The notes below the pieces were generated by a model, which worked only from the letters and a program-made list of their open reading frames with translations, ran no database searches and was not told the DNA's origin. DNA of 64,000 bases. It comes from Micrococcus sp023147585. Lineage in GTDB: Bacteria > Actinomycetota > Actinomycetes > Actinomycetales > Micrococcaceae. Location: assembly GCF_044872765.1 (NCBI RefSeq), contig NZ_CP085253.1, positions 310,001 to 374,000 on the forward strand, in the 5' to 3' direction. This document shows positions 33,368 to 41,228 of the stretch, in pieces. Numbering within the stretch: the stretch's first letter is position 1; each line of letters begins with the position of its first letter. The translations under genes were made by a program, and so were the position numbers.

Positions 33368-33567
33368 CGCCAGGCCGATGATGCGTAATGGGGAAGGCGA
33401 GCCTCAATCCGGACACGCGGGGTCACACGCCGGGCAGCAGACGGAGGCTCCCGACGCCGGGGGGTCCGCCCGGCGCCGGGCCGGGGCGGGCGCCCCCTGG
33501 GGCGGCCACGACCGCGCCGGTAGCATGGCCCGGTAGTCCGCCCCCCACACCAAGGATGGAGCACCCC

Positions 33568-34635
33568 GTGGCCCAGACCGTCCACCTCGCCGACCGCTCG
33601 CCGCAGGTCACCCCGGACCAGCTGCTCGCCGGCTTCCATCCCTCCTACCGGTTCGGGGAGGTGTCCTTCGACTCGTACATCCCGGATCCCGCGCATCCCT
33701 CCCAGGCCGAGGCCGTGCAGCGGCTGCGCGACTTCGCCGCGTCGATCGGGCGCCCCGCGTCCGGGGGCGGCGGCGGCTTCTTCGGCGGGCTGTTCGGCGG
33801 CGGCCGTCCCAAGGCCTCGGCCCAGCCGGCCGGCATCTACCTCGACGGCGGCTTCGGCGTCGGCAAGACCCACCTGCTGGCCTCCACGTGGCACGCCGCC
33901 CCGGGGCCCAAGGCGTTCGGCACGTTCGTGGAGTACACCAACCTGGTGGGCGCGCTGGGCTTCCGCAACGCGGTGGACGTGCTCACGCAGTACACGCTCG
34001 TGTGCATCGACGAGTTCGAGCTCGACGACCCGGGGGACACGGTCCTGATGTCCCGCCTCATGCGCGAGCTGGCCGACGCGGGCGTGCGCCTCGTGGCCAC
34101 CTCCAACACCCTGCCGGGCTCGCTCGGCGAGGGACGGTTCGCGGCGCAGGACTTCAAGCGCGAGATCCAGGTGCTCTCCGAGCAGTTCGACGTCATCCGC
34201 ATCGACGGTGAGGACTACCGCCACCGCGGGCTCGCCGCCGCCCCGGCCCCGCTGCCGGACGCCGAGGTGGACCGCGCCGTGCAGACCAACTTCCCGCACG
34301 CCGGCGTCGTCGCGGTGGACGACTTCGATGCGCTCACCGCGATGCTCTCCCGTGTCCACCCCTCGCGCTATCGCGAGCTCGTCAAGGACGTCGACGTCGT
34401 CGCGCTCCACGGCGTGCGCACCATCACGGACCAGGCCACGGCCCTGCGGTTCGTGGTGTTCGCGGACCGGCTCTACGACAAGGACGTGCCCGTCGTCGCC
34501 TCCGGCGTGCCGTTCGACGACCTGTTCACCCAGGAGATGATGCACGGCGGGTACATGAAGAAGTACTTCCGCACCGTCTCCCGCATGACCGCGCTCGTGC
34601 GCGAGGGACAGCTGGGCGAGGTCGAGGCGAAGTGA
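33568..34635 (+). CDS. zapE: ZapE/AFG1-like ATPase
   Basis: A 355-residue AAA-type ATPase. Walker A is GGFGVGKTHLL (Lys100), Walker B LVCIDEFEL, and sensor residues lie in VRLVATSNTLPG. The C-terminus DDLFTQEMMHGGYMKKYFRT is the AFG1/ZapE signature. In E. coli ZapE acts at the division ring; the role in actinobacteria is not established. A Gly/Phe-rich insert (GGGGGFFGGLFGGG) lies just before the P-loop. The GTG start at 33568 follows AAGGATGGAG; an ATG at 33556 would overlap that ribosome site. Confidence 0.88.
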   Translation: MAQTVHLADRSPQVTPDQLLAGFHPSYRFGEVSFDSYIPDPAHPSQAEAVQRLRDFAASIGRPASGGGGGFFGGLFGGGRPKASAQPAGIYLDGGFGVGKTHLLASTWHAAPGPKAFGTFVEYTNLVGALGFRNAVDVLTQYTLVCIDEFELDDPGDTVLMSRLMRELADAGVRLVATSNTLPGSLGEGRFAAQDFKREIQVLSEQFDVIRIDGEDYRHRGLAAAPAPLPDAEVDRAVQTNFPHAGVVAVDDFDALTAMLSRVHPSRYRELVKDVDVVALHGVRTITDQATALRFVVFADRLYDKDVPVVASGVPFDDLFTQEMMHGGYMKKYFRTVSRMTALVREGQLGEVEAK

Positions 34636-34644
34636 CCCGCTGAG

Positions 34645-34671
34645 CCGGGGCGGGCCGCGCGCCCGCCCCGG
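34645..34671 (+). terminator. Hairpin after zapE
   Basis: CCGGGGCGGG (34645-34654) pairs with CCCGCCCCGG (34662-34671). No T run follows, so its strength is uncertain. Confidence 0.5.
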
Positions 34672-34705
34672 CATGGGCCGCGCTGGCCCCGGCCTCCGAC
34701 GACGA

Positions 34706-34740
34706 CGAAGGCCCCCTCCCGTGCGGGGAGGGGGCCTTCG
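34706..34740. terminator. Terminator of the tRNA operon
   Basis: A 15-bp stem (34706-34720 with 34726-34740) with a 5-nt loop, directly after the 3' end of the last tRNA gene on the reverse strand. Confidence 0.75.
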
Positions 34741-34743
34741 AGG

Positions 34744-34820
34744 TGGAGCGGATGACGAGATTCGAACTCGCGACCTCCACCTTGGCAAGGTGGCGCTCTA
34801 GCCAGCTGAGCTACATCCGC
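34744..34820 (-). tRNA. tRNA-Gly (GCC), copy 2
   Basis: A full cloverleaf on the reverse strand: acceptor GCGGATG with CATCCGC, anticodon loop TTGCCAA between CCACC and GGTGG, and T-loop GTTCGAATC. The 3' CCA is encoded (34744-34746), unlike the other three tRNAs here. The body is identical to copy 1. Confidence 0.96.
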
Positions 34821-34850
34821 GTGGCCCGCCCCGCGAGGGGGGTCAGTCCG

Positions 34851-34922
34851 TGCGCGATACTGGGATCGAACCAGTGACCTCTTCCGTGTCAGGGAAGCGC
34901 GCTACCGCTGCGCTAATCGCGC
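34851..34922 (-). tRNA. tRNA-Val (GAC)
   Basis: Acceptor GCGCGAT pairs with ATCGCGC. The anticodon loop reads CTGACAC between CTTCC and GGAAG, and the T-loop GTTCGATC. CCA is not encoded. Confidence 0.95.
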
Positions 34923-34977
34923 TCATCCATTCCGAGGAACGGTGAACATGCCGCCACCCTCATGCCGGGAGACTGCG

Positions 34978-35048
34978 AGGTCGGGACGGGATTCGAACCC
35001 GCGTATACGGCTTTGCAGGCCGCTGCCTCGCCTCTCGGCCACCCGACC
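34978..35048 (-). tRNA. tRNA-Cys (GCA)
   Basis: Acceptor GGTCGGG pairs with CCCGACC. The anticodon loop CTGCAAA gives GCA, and the discriminator base is U as expected for tRNA-Cys. CCA is not encoded. Confidence 0.95.
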
Positions 35049-35066
35049 AGGGGTGAAGGTGGAGCG

Positions 35067-35140
35067 AGCGGATGACGAGATTCGAACTCGCGACCTCCAC
35101 CTTGGCAAGGTGGCGCTCTAGCCAGCTGAGCTACATCCGC
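35067..35140 (-). tRNA. tRNA-Gly (GCC), copy 1
   Basis: The first tRNA of the operon in transcription order. Its body is identical to copy 2 about 320 bp away. CCA is not encoded. Confidence 0.96.
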
Positions 35141-35198
35141 AGAAGGGAACCGGGAGCCCGTTCCGAAGAACCGAAACCGCGATTTCCAACGAGAAAGA

Positions 35199-35228
35199 AC
35201 TCTAGACCATGCCGGGCCCTCCCGCCAA
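35199..35228 (-). promoter_or_regulatory. Promoter of the tRNA operon
   Basis: On the reverse strand, -35 TTGGCG (35223-35228), an 18-bp spacer and -10 TAGAGT (35199-35204). This is the best -35/-10 pair near the array, about 58 bp before the first tRNA. Confidence 0.6.
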
Positions 35229-35314
35229 ATCGGCCCCGTGCCGGCGTGTCCGGGCGGATCCTGACCGTCCCCGCCGCCCTGTCCCGTCCAGGGCGTTTGA
35301 GAGGATGTCTGACC

Positions 35315-36283
35315 ATGACCCAGCCACGACTCGCGCACCAGACGCCGTCCGGACGCATGTACGCCCGCTCGCTCTCGGGCCTGCCCGAAGTCCCCTCCAT
35401 CACGACGGTGATCGGCATGGAGAAGACGGACCTGGACGGCTGGATCGGATGGATGGCCGCGGACGCCGTGGTCAAGGACGAGCGCCTGGCCCAGGCGGTC
35501 GGCTCCTCCGCCCGCCTGCGGGAGGTCGCCCGCCAGTCGGCGGACGCGGCCGCGCGCTTCCGCGACGCCGCGGCCGAGCGCGGAGACCGCGTCCACGACT
35601 ACGCGGAGCAGGTCTCGCGCCGCGCCCTCGGGCAGCCGCACACCATGGCCGAGGCCCGGGCCGCACTGATCGAGCACGGGGAGGGGGCCTACGCAGACCG
35701 CTTCGACGAGTGGTGGGACCTCTACGACGTGAGGCCCGTGGCCGCAGAGATCACCGTGTGGAACCACACCGTGGGCTACGCCGGCACCCTGGACCTCGTG
35801 GCGCGGATCGGCGGTCGGCTGTGCCTGATCGACTACAAGACCAAGGGCACCGGCAGGGACGGCCGCGTCAAGGCGCTCGACCCGAAGGTGGTCATGCAGC
35901 TCACCGCGGGCCTCAAGGCGGAGGAGTCGCTCGTGGACGCCGAGGCCGGCACGTGGGAGCCCTGGCAGCACGGCGCCGCGGAGATGCTGCTCGGCGTCGC
36001 CCTGGGGGAGACGGAGGTGGCCGTCCACCAGGCCAACCCCGCCGTGCTGCCGCGGCACTGGCACAAGTTCTGGGCGCTGCGCCAGGTGTGGACGCACGCG
36101 CAGGCCGTCGCCGACGCGGGCCCGGCGCTGCGCGTGATCGGCCCGCCCCCGGTGGCGGTCCCGGCGGCGGCGGCGGGCGGCCTGGAGGCCGCCCGCGCGG
36201 CGGCCTTCGGCGGGGCGGCGGAGCCGACCGGCACCGGGTCCGCGGCCGCGGAGGCGGGCCCGGCCGATAGGGTGACCGCGTGA
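35315..36283 (+). CDS. PD-(D/E)XK nuclease-superfamily-like protein
   Basis: A 322-residue protein. The core motif appears as GTLDLVARIGGRLCLIDYKT: an Asp after the first strand and D-x-K in the next, the RecB-like nuclease arrangement. The upstream Glu is probably in VAAEITVWN. The N-terminus SGRMYARSLSGLPEVPSITT resembles a family conserved in actinobacteria and in phage exonucleases, of unknown target. The ATG at 35315 follows GAGAGGAT. The C-terminus is an Ala/Gly/Pro-rich tail. The stop overlaps the def start in GTGA. Confidence 0.72.
   Translation: MTQPRLAHQTPSGRMYARSLSGLPEVPSITTVIGMEKTDLDGWIGWMAADAVVKDERLAQAVGSSARLREVARQSADAAARFRDAAAERGDRVHDYAEQVSRRALGQPHTMAEARAALIEHGEGAYADRFDEWWDLYDVRPVAAEITVWNHTVGYAGTLDLVARIGGRLCLIDYKTKGTGRDGRVKALDPKVVMQLTAGLKAEESLVDAEAGTWEPWQHGAAEMLLGVALGETEVAVHQANPAVLPRHWHKFWALRQVWTHAQAVADAGPALRVIGPPPVAVPAAAAGGLEAARAAAFGGAAEPTGTGSAAAEAGPADRVTA
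36268..36273 (+). promoter_or_regulatory. Possible internal -10 element before def
   Basis: TAGGGT lies 6 nt before the def GTG inside the end of the nuclease-like gene, so def-fmt-rsmB may also have its own leaderless start. Confidence 0.35.
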
Positions 36284-36849
36284 CCGTCCTCCCCCTCCGC
36301 ACCGTGCCCGATCCCGTGCTGCGCACCCCCGCCGCGCCCGTCCCAGCGGGCGTCGAGGTGCGCCGCCTCGTCGCGGACATGGTCGAGACCATGCACGCCG
36401 TCGGCGGCGTGGGGCTCGCCGCCCCGCAGGTGGGCGTGGGCCTGCGGGTCTTCGTGTTCGACGTGGACGGCATGGCCGGCCACGTGGTGAACCCCGTGCT
36501 GGTCCGGGGCGAGGAGACCAGCCGGGACCTCGGCGAGGGCTGCCTCTCCGTGCCCGGGCTGCGCTACCACCCCGCGCGCGCCGTCGAGGCCGTCGTAACC
36601 GGCGTCGACGTGGACGGGGCGCCCGTCGAGCACCGGGGGACGGGCCTGGTGGCCCGCTGCCTGCAGCACGAGGCCGACCACCTCGACGGCATGCTCTACA
36701 TCGACCGGCTCGACGGCGACGAGCGCCGCGAGGCCCGCCGCCGCCTGCGGGCCGGCGAGGTCGACCGCACCGCCGCCCGGGTGAGCGCGGAGCGCGCCGC
36801 CGTCGTCGGCTCCGTTTTCGCCGGATCGGCCCGGGGAGGCGGCCGATGA
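36280..36849 (+). CDS. def: Peptide deformylase
   Basis: A 189-residue metalloenzyme that removes the N-formyl group from nascent proteins. All three motifs are present: GVGLAAPQVG, EGCLSVPG (metal Cys88) and QHEADHLDG (His130, Glu131, His134). The start is GTG. The stop overlaps fmt in ATGA; pairing with fmt is the classical arrangement. Confidence 0.97.
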   Translation: MTVLPLRTVPDPVLRTPAAPVPAGVEVRRLVADMVETMHAVGGVGLAAPQVGVGLRVFVFDVDGMAGHVVNPVLVRGEETSRDLGEGCLSVPGLRYHPARAVEAVVTGVDVDGAPVEHRGTGLVARCLQHEADHLDGMLYIDRLDGDERREARRRLRAGEVDRTAARVSAERAAVVGSVFAGSARGGGR

Positions 36850-37910
36850 GCGCCCCCCTGCGCGTCCTCTTCGCCGGCACGCCGGCCACCGCCGTGCCCG
36901 TGCTGCGGGCCCTGCTGGCCTCCGACCACGAGGTCGTGGGCGTCCTCACCCGCCCGGACGCTCCCGTCGGCCGCAAGCGGGTGCTCACGCCCTCGCCCGT
37001 CGCGGCGGCGGCGGCCGAGGCCGGGCTCCCCGCCGTCAAGGCGGATCGCCTGCGCGGCGAGGCCGGCGCCGAGGCGGTGGCCTCGATCCGCGGGCTGGAC
37101 GCCGACGTCGCAGTGGTCGTCGCCTACGGGGCGCTCGTCCCCGCCGACGCGCTGCGGATCCCGCGCCTGGGGTGGCTCAACCTGCACTTCTCGCATCTGC
37201 CCGCCTACCGCGGCGCCGCCCCGGTGCAGCGCGCCGTGATGGACGGCGTCGCGGTGACGGGGGCGGACGTGTTCCAGCTCGAGGAGGGCCTGGACACCGG
37301 CCCGGTGTTCGCCCGCCTCACGCGCGAGGTGGCCCCCGACGAGACCTCGGGCGACCTGCTGGCGGACCTCGCCGAACGGGGCGGCCCGCTGGTGCTGGAC
37401 GTGCTCGACGCGCTCGCGGACGGCACCGCCGTCGCCGCGCCCCAGGAGGGCGAGCCCACCCACGCCGCCAAGCTCACCGCCGCGGACGGCCTGGTGGACG
37501 CCGCCGCCCCCGCCGGCCGGGTGGCCGCGCGCATCAACGGTGTCACCCCCGAGCCGGGCGCCTGGGGCTGGCTGGCGGCCCGCGCAGACGCCGAGCCCGT
37601 GCGCTTCAAGCTCGGCGGCGTCGCCCCCGTGGCCGAGGACGACGCCGCCTGGCCGGCCGAGCTCGCGCCGCTGGCCCCGGGACGCATCGCCGTGGTGGCC
37701 AAGGGCGCCTGGCTGCGGACCGACGGCGGCGCGGTGCGGCTGAGCACGGTCCAGCCGGCCGGCAAGACGACCATGCCCGCCCTCGACTGGGCGCGCGGCG
37801 CCGGCGAGGGCGCCACGCTCCTCTCCGGCGCCGCACTCGCGGCCCACGGGGAGCGGGAGCAGCAGCGGGCGGCCGAACGGGCCGCCGCACGGCAGGAGGG
37901 ACGAGCATGA
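36846..37910 (+). CDS. fmt: Methionyl-tRNA formyltransferase
   Basis: A 354-residue enzyme that formylates initiator Met-tRNA using 10-formyl-THF. The N-terminal Rossmann domain has LFAGTPATAVPVL, and the catalytic Asn-His-Ser stretch is NLHFSHLPAYRGAAPVQR. The C-terminal OB-like domain spans about residues 205-320. It overlaps def upstream and rsmB downstream by 4 nt each, so the three are tightly coupled. Confidence 0.96.
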   Translation: MSAPLRVLFAGTPATAVPVLRALLASDHEVVGVLTRPDAPVGRKRVLTPSPVAAAAAEAGLPAVKADRLRGEAGAEAVASIRGLDADVAVVVAYGALVPADALRIPRLGWLNLHFSHLPAYRGAAPVQRAVMDGVAVTGADVFQLEEGLDTGPVFARLTREVAPDETSGDLLADLAERGGPLVLDVLDALADGTAVAAPQEGEPTHAAKLTAADGLVDAAAPAGRVAARINGVTPEPGAWGWLAARADAEPVRFKLGGVAPVAEDDAAWPAELAPLAPGRIAVVAKGAWLRTDGGAVRLSTVQPAGKTTMPALDWARGAGEGATLLSGAALAAHGEREQQRAAERAAARQEGRA

Positions 37911-39589
37911 GCGGAGCATCCGAGGGGACCGGCGGCCAGGGCCGCGGGCGCGGCGGCGCCGGAGGCGGAGAGCGCTCGGGCCGGCCGGCCGCAGCCGGCA
38001 AGGGCGGGCGCGGCGAGCCCCGCCGCGACGCGCAGGGGCGCACCCGCAGCCGCGGCCGCTCCGGAGCGGGACGGCAGTTCTCGTCCCAGGCGCCCTCGCA
38101 GCGCTCCCGCAGCGCCGACCCCGCGCGCCGGGTGGCGTTCGAGGCCGTGCGCGCCGTCCACGCCGAGGACGCCTATGCGAACCTCGTGCTGCCCCCGCGC
38201 ATCCGCCAGGCCCGGCTGGACCGCCGCGACGCCGCCTTCGCCACGGAGCTGGCCTACGGCACCCTGCGCGGCCGCGGGCTCTACGACGCCGTCCTGGCCC
38301 GCTGCGTGGACCGTCCCCTGGAGCAGATCGACCCGCCCGTGCTGGACGCGCTGCGCCTCGGCGCCCACCAGCTGCTCGCCATGCGCGTGCCCGCGCATGC
38401 CGCGCTCGACGCCACGGTCGCGCTCGTGCTCTCCGAGATCGGCGCCGGGCCGTCCGGCTTCGTCAACGCCGTCCTGCGCCGTGTCTCCGAGCGCCCGCTC
38501 GAGGACTGGCTGGCCGACGTCGCCCCGGCCGACGGCAGCGACGCCGCCCTGGCGGTGCGCACCTCCCATCCCGTGTGGATCGTGCGCGCACTGCGCCAGG
38601 CGCTCGCCGCCCACCCCGGCGCGGACGCCGACCAGATCGAGGAGCTGCTCGCCGCGGACAACGCGGCACCGGTGGTGAACCTCGTGGCCCTGCCCGTCGA
38701 CGGCGGGGAGGAGGCGCTCGCCCGGGTGATCGCGGACGGCGCCGAGCCCGGTCCGCTCGCTCCCGGCTCGGCCCTGCACGCCGGCGGCGACGCCTCCCGC
38801 CTGCCCGGGGTGCGTGAGGGCCTCGTCCGGGTGCAGGACGTCGGCTCCCAGCTGACGGCCCGCGCCCTCGTGGCCGTGCCCCGCGAGTCCGACGCCTCCG
38901 AGCGGGCCGAGCGCTGGCTCGACCTGTGCGCGGGGCCCGGCGGCAAGGCCGCCCTGCTGGCCGCGCTGGCCGCCGAGCGCGGCGCCACGCTCACGGCCAA
39001 CGAGCTCGCACCGCACCGCACCGACCTGGTCCGCTCCGCCCTGGCCGCCGTGCCGCGGGAGGCCTGGACGGCGCACACGGGGGACGGGCGGCGGATCGCC
39101 GACGCGGTGGAGACCCCGGGGGACGGCTACGACCGGATCCTCGTGGACGCCCCCTGCACCGGCCTGGGCGCCCTGCGCCGCCGGCCCGAGTCCCGCTGGC
39201 GCCGCACGCCGGCCGACCTCGCCGAGCTCACCGGCCTGCAGGCCGAGCTCCTGGACGCCGCCGTCTCCGTCCTCGCTCCCGGCGGTGTGCTCGCCTACGT
39301 CACGTGCTCCCCGCACGTGGCCGAGACGACGGTCCAGGTCCAGGACCTGCTGCGCCGCCACCCGCGGCTCGAGCAGGTCGACGCCCCGGCGGCGCTCGCG
39401 GAGGTCGCGCTCGCGGACCTCGGGCTCGGCGGCGCCCCGGCCGGCGCCGGTGACGGCGGGGCGGACGACGGACCCCCGGCCGAGGAGGCCACGGCCCGCA
39501 CCGCCCAGCTCTGGCCCCACCGCCACGGCACGGACGCGATGTTCCTCGCCCTGTTCCGGGCGCCGGCGGAGGGTCAGGACCGTGGCTGA
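37907..39589 (+). CDS. rsmB: 16S rRNA (cytosine-967-C5)-methyltransferase-like RsmB
   Basis: A 560-residue protein. Residues 1-70 are a low-complexity Arg/Gly/Ser tail (GQGRGRGGAGGG). Then come a NusB-like RNA-binding domain (about 72-200) and an m5C methyltransferase domain. SAM binding is shown by LDLCAGPGGK. The two cysteines are C417 in DAPCTGLG and the nucleophile C467 in VTCSPH. The basic tail is longer than in the E. coli protein and may bind RNA. It overlaps rpe by 8 nt. Confidence 0.92.
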   Translation: MSGASEGTGGQGRGRGGAGGGERSGRPAAAGKGGRGEPRRDAQGRTRSRGRSGAGRQFSSQAPSQRSRSADPARRVAFEAVRAVHAEDAYANLVLPPRIRQARLDRRDAAFATELAYGTLRGRGLYDAVLARCVDRPLEQIDPPVLDALRLGAHQLLAMRVPAHAALDATVALVLSEIGAGPSGFVNAVLRRVSERPLEDWLADVAPADGSDAALAVRTSHPVWIVRALRQALAAHPGADADQIEELLAADNAAPVVNLVALPVDGGEEALARVIADGAEPGPLAPGSALHAGGDASRLPGVREGLVRVQDVGSQLTARALVAVPRESDASERAERWLDLCAGPGGKAALLAALAAERGATLTANELAPHRTDLVRSALAAVPREAWTAHTGDGRRIADAVETPGDGYDRILVDAPCTGLGALRRRPESRWRRTPADLAELTGLQAELLDAAVSVLAPGGVLAYVTCSPHVAETTVQVQDLLRRHPRLEQVDAPAALAEVALADLGLGGAPAGAGDGGADDGPPAEEATARTAQLWPHRHGTDAMFLALFRAPAEGQDRG

Positions 39590-40274
39590 GGGTCCGCACG
39601 CCCCGCGTCTGCACAGCCCCCGTCTCCACCCCTCGATCCTCTCGGCGGACTTCGCCCGGCTGGCGGAGGAGCTCGCCCGCATCCCGAGTGCGGACGCGGT
39701 GCACGTGGACGTGATGGACAACCACTTCGTCCCGAACCTGACGCTCGGCCTGCCCGTCGTCCAGGCCATCCGGGCCGCCACGGCGCTTCCCCTGGACATC
39801 CACCTGATGATCGCCGACGCCGACCGGTGGGCCCCGGACTACGCCGAGGCCGGCGCCGAGTCCGTGACCTTCCACGCCGAGGCCTCCGGCGCCCCCGTAC
39901 GCCTGGCCCGCGAGCTGCGCGCCCGCGGGTCCCGGGCGGGCATGGCGCTCAAGCCGGCCACCCCCGTCGAGCCGTACCTGGACATGCTCCCCGAGCTGGA
40001 CATGCTCCTGCTGATGACGGTGGAGCCCGGCTTCGGGGGCCAAGCGTTCCTGGACGTCGTGCTGCCCAAGATCCGCCGCGCCCGTGCCGCCCTGGACGGC
40101 GCCGCGACTCCGCTCGCCCTCCAGGTGGACGGCGGCGTCAACCGGGACACGATCGAGCGCGCGGCCGAGGCCGGGGCGGACACCTTCGTGGCCGGCTCCG
40201 CCGTGTTCGGCGCCGACGATCCGGACGCGGCCGTCGTCGCCCTGCGGGACGCCGCGCGTCACGCCTGCGGCTGA
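39582..40274 (+). CDS. rpe: Ribulose-phosphate 3-epimerase
   Basis: A 230-residue TIM-barrel enzyme of the pentose phosphate pathway. It carries PSILSADFARL, HVDVMDNHFVPNLT (metal His/Asp), DIHLMI, MTVEPGFGGQ and the phosphate-binding LQVDGGVNRDTI. The GTG start overlaps the end of rsmB. It makes the ribulose-5-phosphate/xylulose link, and ribulose-5-phosphate is a riboflavin precursor used by RibBA downstream. Confidence 0.96.
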   Translation: MAEGPHAPRLHSPRLHPSILSADFARLAEELARIPSADAVHVDVMDNHFVPNLTLGLPVVQAIRAATALPLDIHLMIADADRWAPDYAEAGAESVTFHAEASGAPVRLARELRARGSRAGMALKPATPVEPYLDMLPELDMLLLMTVEPGFGGQAFLDVVLPKIRRARAALDGAATPLALQVDGGVNRDTIERAAEAGADTFVAGSAVFGADDPDAAVVALRDAARHACG

Positions 40275-40323
40275 ACACCCTCGGCCCGCAGCGCCGGCCC
40301 CGCGAACCCCCGAGGCCGCGTGG

Positions 40324-40329
40324 CATACT
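40324..40329 (+). promoter_or_regulatory. -10 element of the rib operon
   Basis: CATACT just upstream of the riboswitch; initiation would fall near 40337, at the start of the aptamer. Confidence 0.5.
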
Positions 40330-40339
40330 GGCGCACGCA

Positions 40340-40483
40340 ACGTGCTCCGAGATGCGGTGGAAGTCCGCACCGGCGGTGACAGCCCGCTAACCGCGCGCCC
40401 CGCCCTCACCCGAGGGTCCGGGACCGCGGCCTGACCGGTGGAATTCCGGTGCCGACCGTACAGTCGGGATGGGAGAGGCACGC
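40340..40483 (+). ncRNA. FMN riboswitch (RFN element)
   Basis: The conserved FMN aptamer is clear: CGTGCTCCG at the 5' end, GCGGTGGAAGTCCGCACCGG then CGGTGACAGCCCGC, CCGGTGGAATTCCGGTGCCG, CAGTCGGGATGGGAGAG, and the closing GCACG (40478-40482) that pairs with CGTGC (40341-40345). On binding FMN it should lower expression of ribM-ribD-ribE-ribBA-ribH. No T-rich terminator follows, so control is probably at translation initiation or by Rho. Confidence 0.96.
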
Positions 40484-40568
40484 GGCCGTGCCGTCCTGCG
40501 CGCTGACGCGGGAGGGCTGCGGAGCGCACCCCTCGGAGTCCCGAACCGAGGAGGTGGCGTCAGCCCCC

Positions 40569-41228
40569 ATGCAGTGGCTCGTGGACGTCTTCACCTGGAC
40601 CATCCCCGTCGCCGGCGGCGGCCTCCTGGTGCGGGAGGTGATCGGCAACCTCTTCGGGCTGGCCTCCGCGCTCGGCGGCATGGCCCGCAAGGTCTGGGCA
40701 TGGCCCGTCGGGATCATCGGCAACGCGCTCCTGCTCACGGTGTTCCTCGCCTCCCTCTTCGGCGGCGCCGACCACGCGACGCTCCTCGGCCAGGCCGGCC
40801 GCCAGGTCATGTTCATCGCGGTCTCCGTGTACGGCTGGGTCCGCTGGCGGGCCGCGAGCCGCGGCCGCGGCGACCACGCCCCCGCGATCACCCCCGAGTG
40901 GGCCGGCCGGGGCGGGCGGACGCTCCTCGTGCTGGGCCTGCTGATCGGCACCCTCGCCCTCACCCCGGTGTTCCGCGCCCTCGGCTCGTGGGAGCCGGTG
41001 TGGGCGGACGCCTGGACCTTCGTCGGCTCCCTGCTCGCCACGTACGGCATGGCCCGCGGCTGGGTGGAGTTCTGGCTCGTGTGGGTGGCCGTGGACGTCG
41101 TCGGCGTCCCCCTGCTGTGGAGCAGCGGCTACTACGCCTCCGCGGTGATGTACGCGTTCTACGGGGTCTTCACCCTGATCGGCTTCTTCGTGTGGCTGCG
41201 CGCCAAGGACCGGGAGGGCACGCGATGA
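40569..41228 (+). CDS. ribM: RibM riboflavin transporter (PnuC family)
   Basis: A 219-residue membrane protein with about six to seven helices. It belongs to the PnuC-like family (NLFGLASALGGMARKVWAWP, WVRWRAASRG, WVAVDVVGVPLLW). PnuC members carry nicotinamide riboside. Placement directly behind an FMN riboswitch and ahead of ribD marks it as RibM, which takes up riboflavin by facilitated diffusion. The ATG at 40569 is the first sensible start; GAGGAGG is about 15 nt upstream. The stop overlaps ribD in ATGA. Confidence 0.9.
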   Translation: MQWLVDVFTWTIPVAGGGLLVREVIGNLFGLASALGGMARKVWAWPVGIIGNALLLTVFLASLFGGADHATLLGQAGRQVMFIAVSVYGWVRWRAASRGRGDHAPAITPEWAGRGGRTLLVLGLLIGTLALTPVFRALGSWEPVWADAWTFVGSLLATYGMARGWVEFWLVWVAVDVVGVPLLWSSGYYASAVMYAFYGVFTLIGFFVWLRAKDREGTR

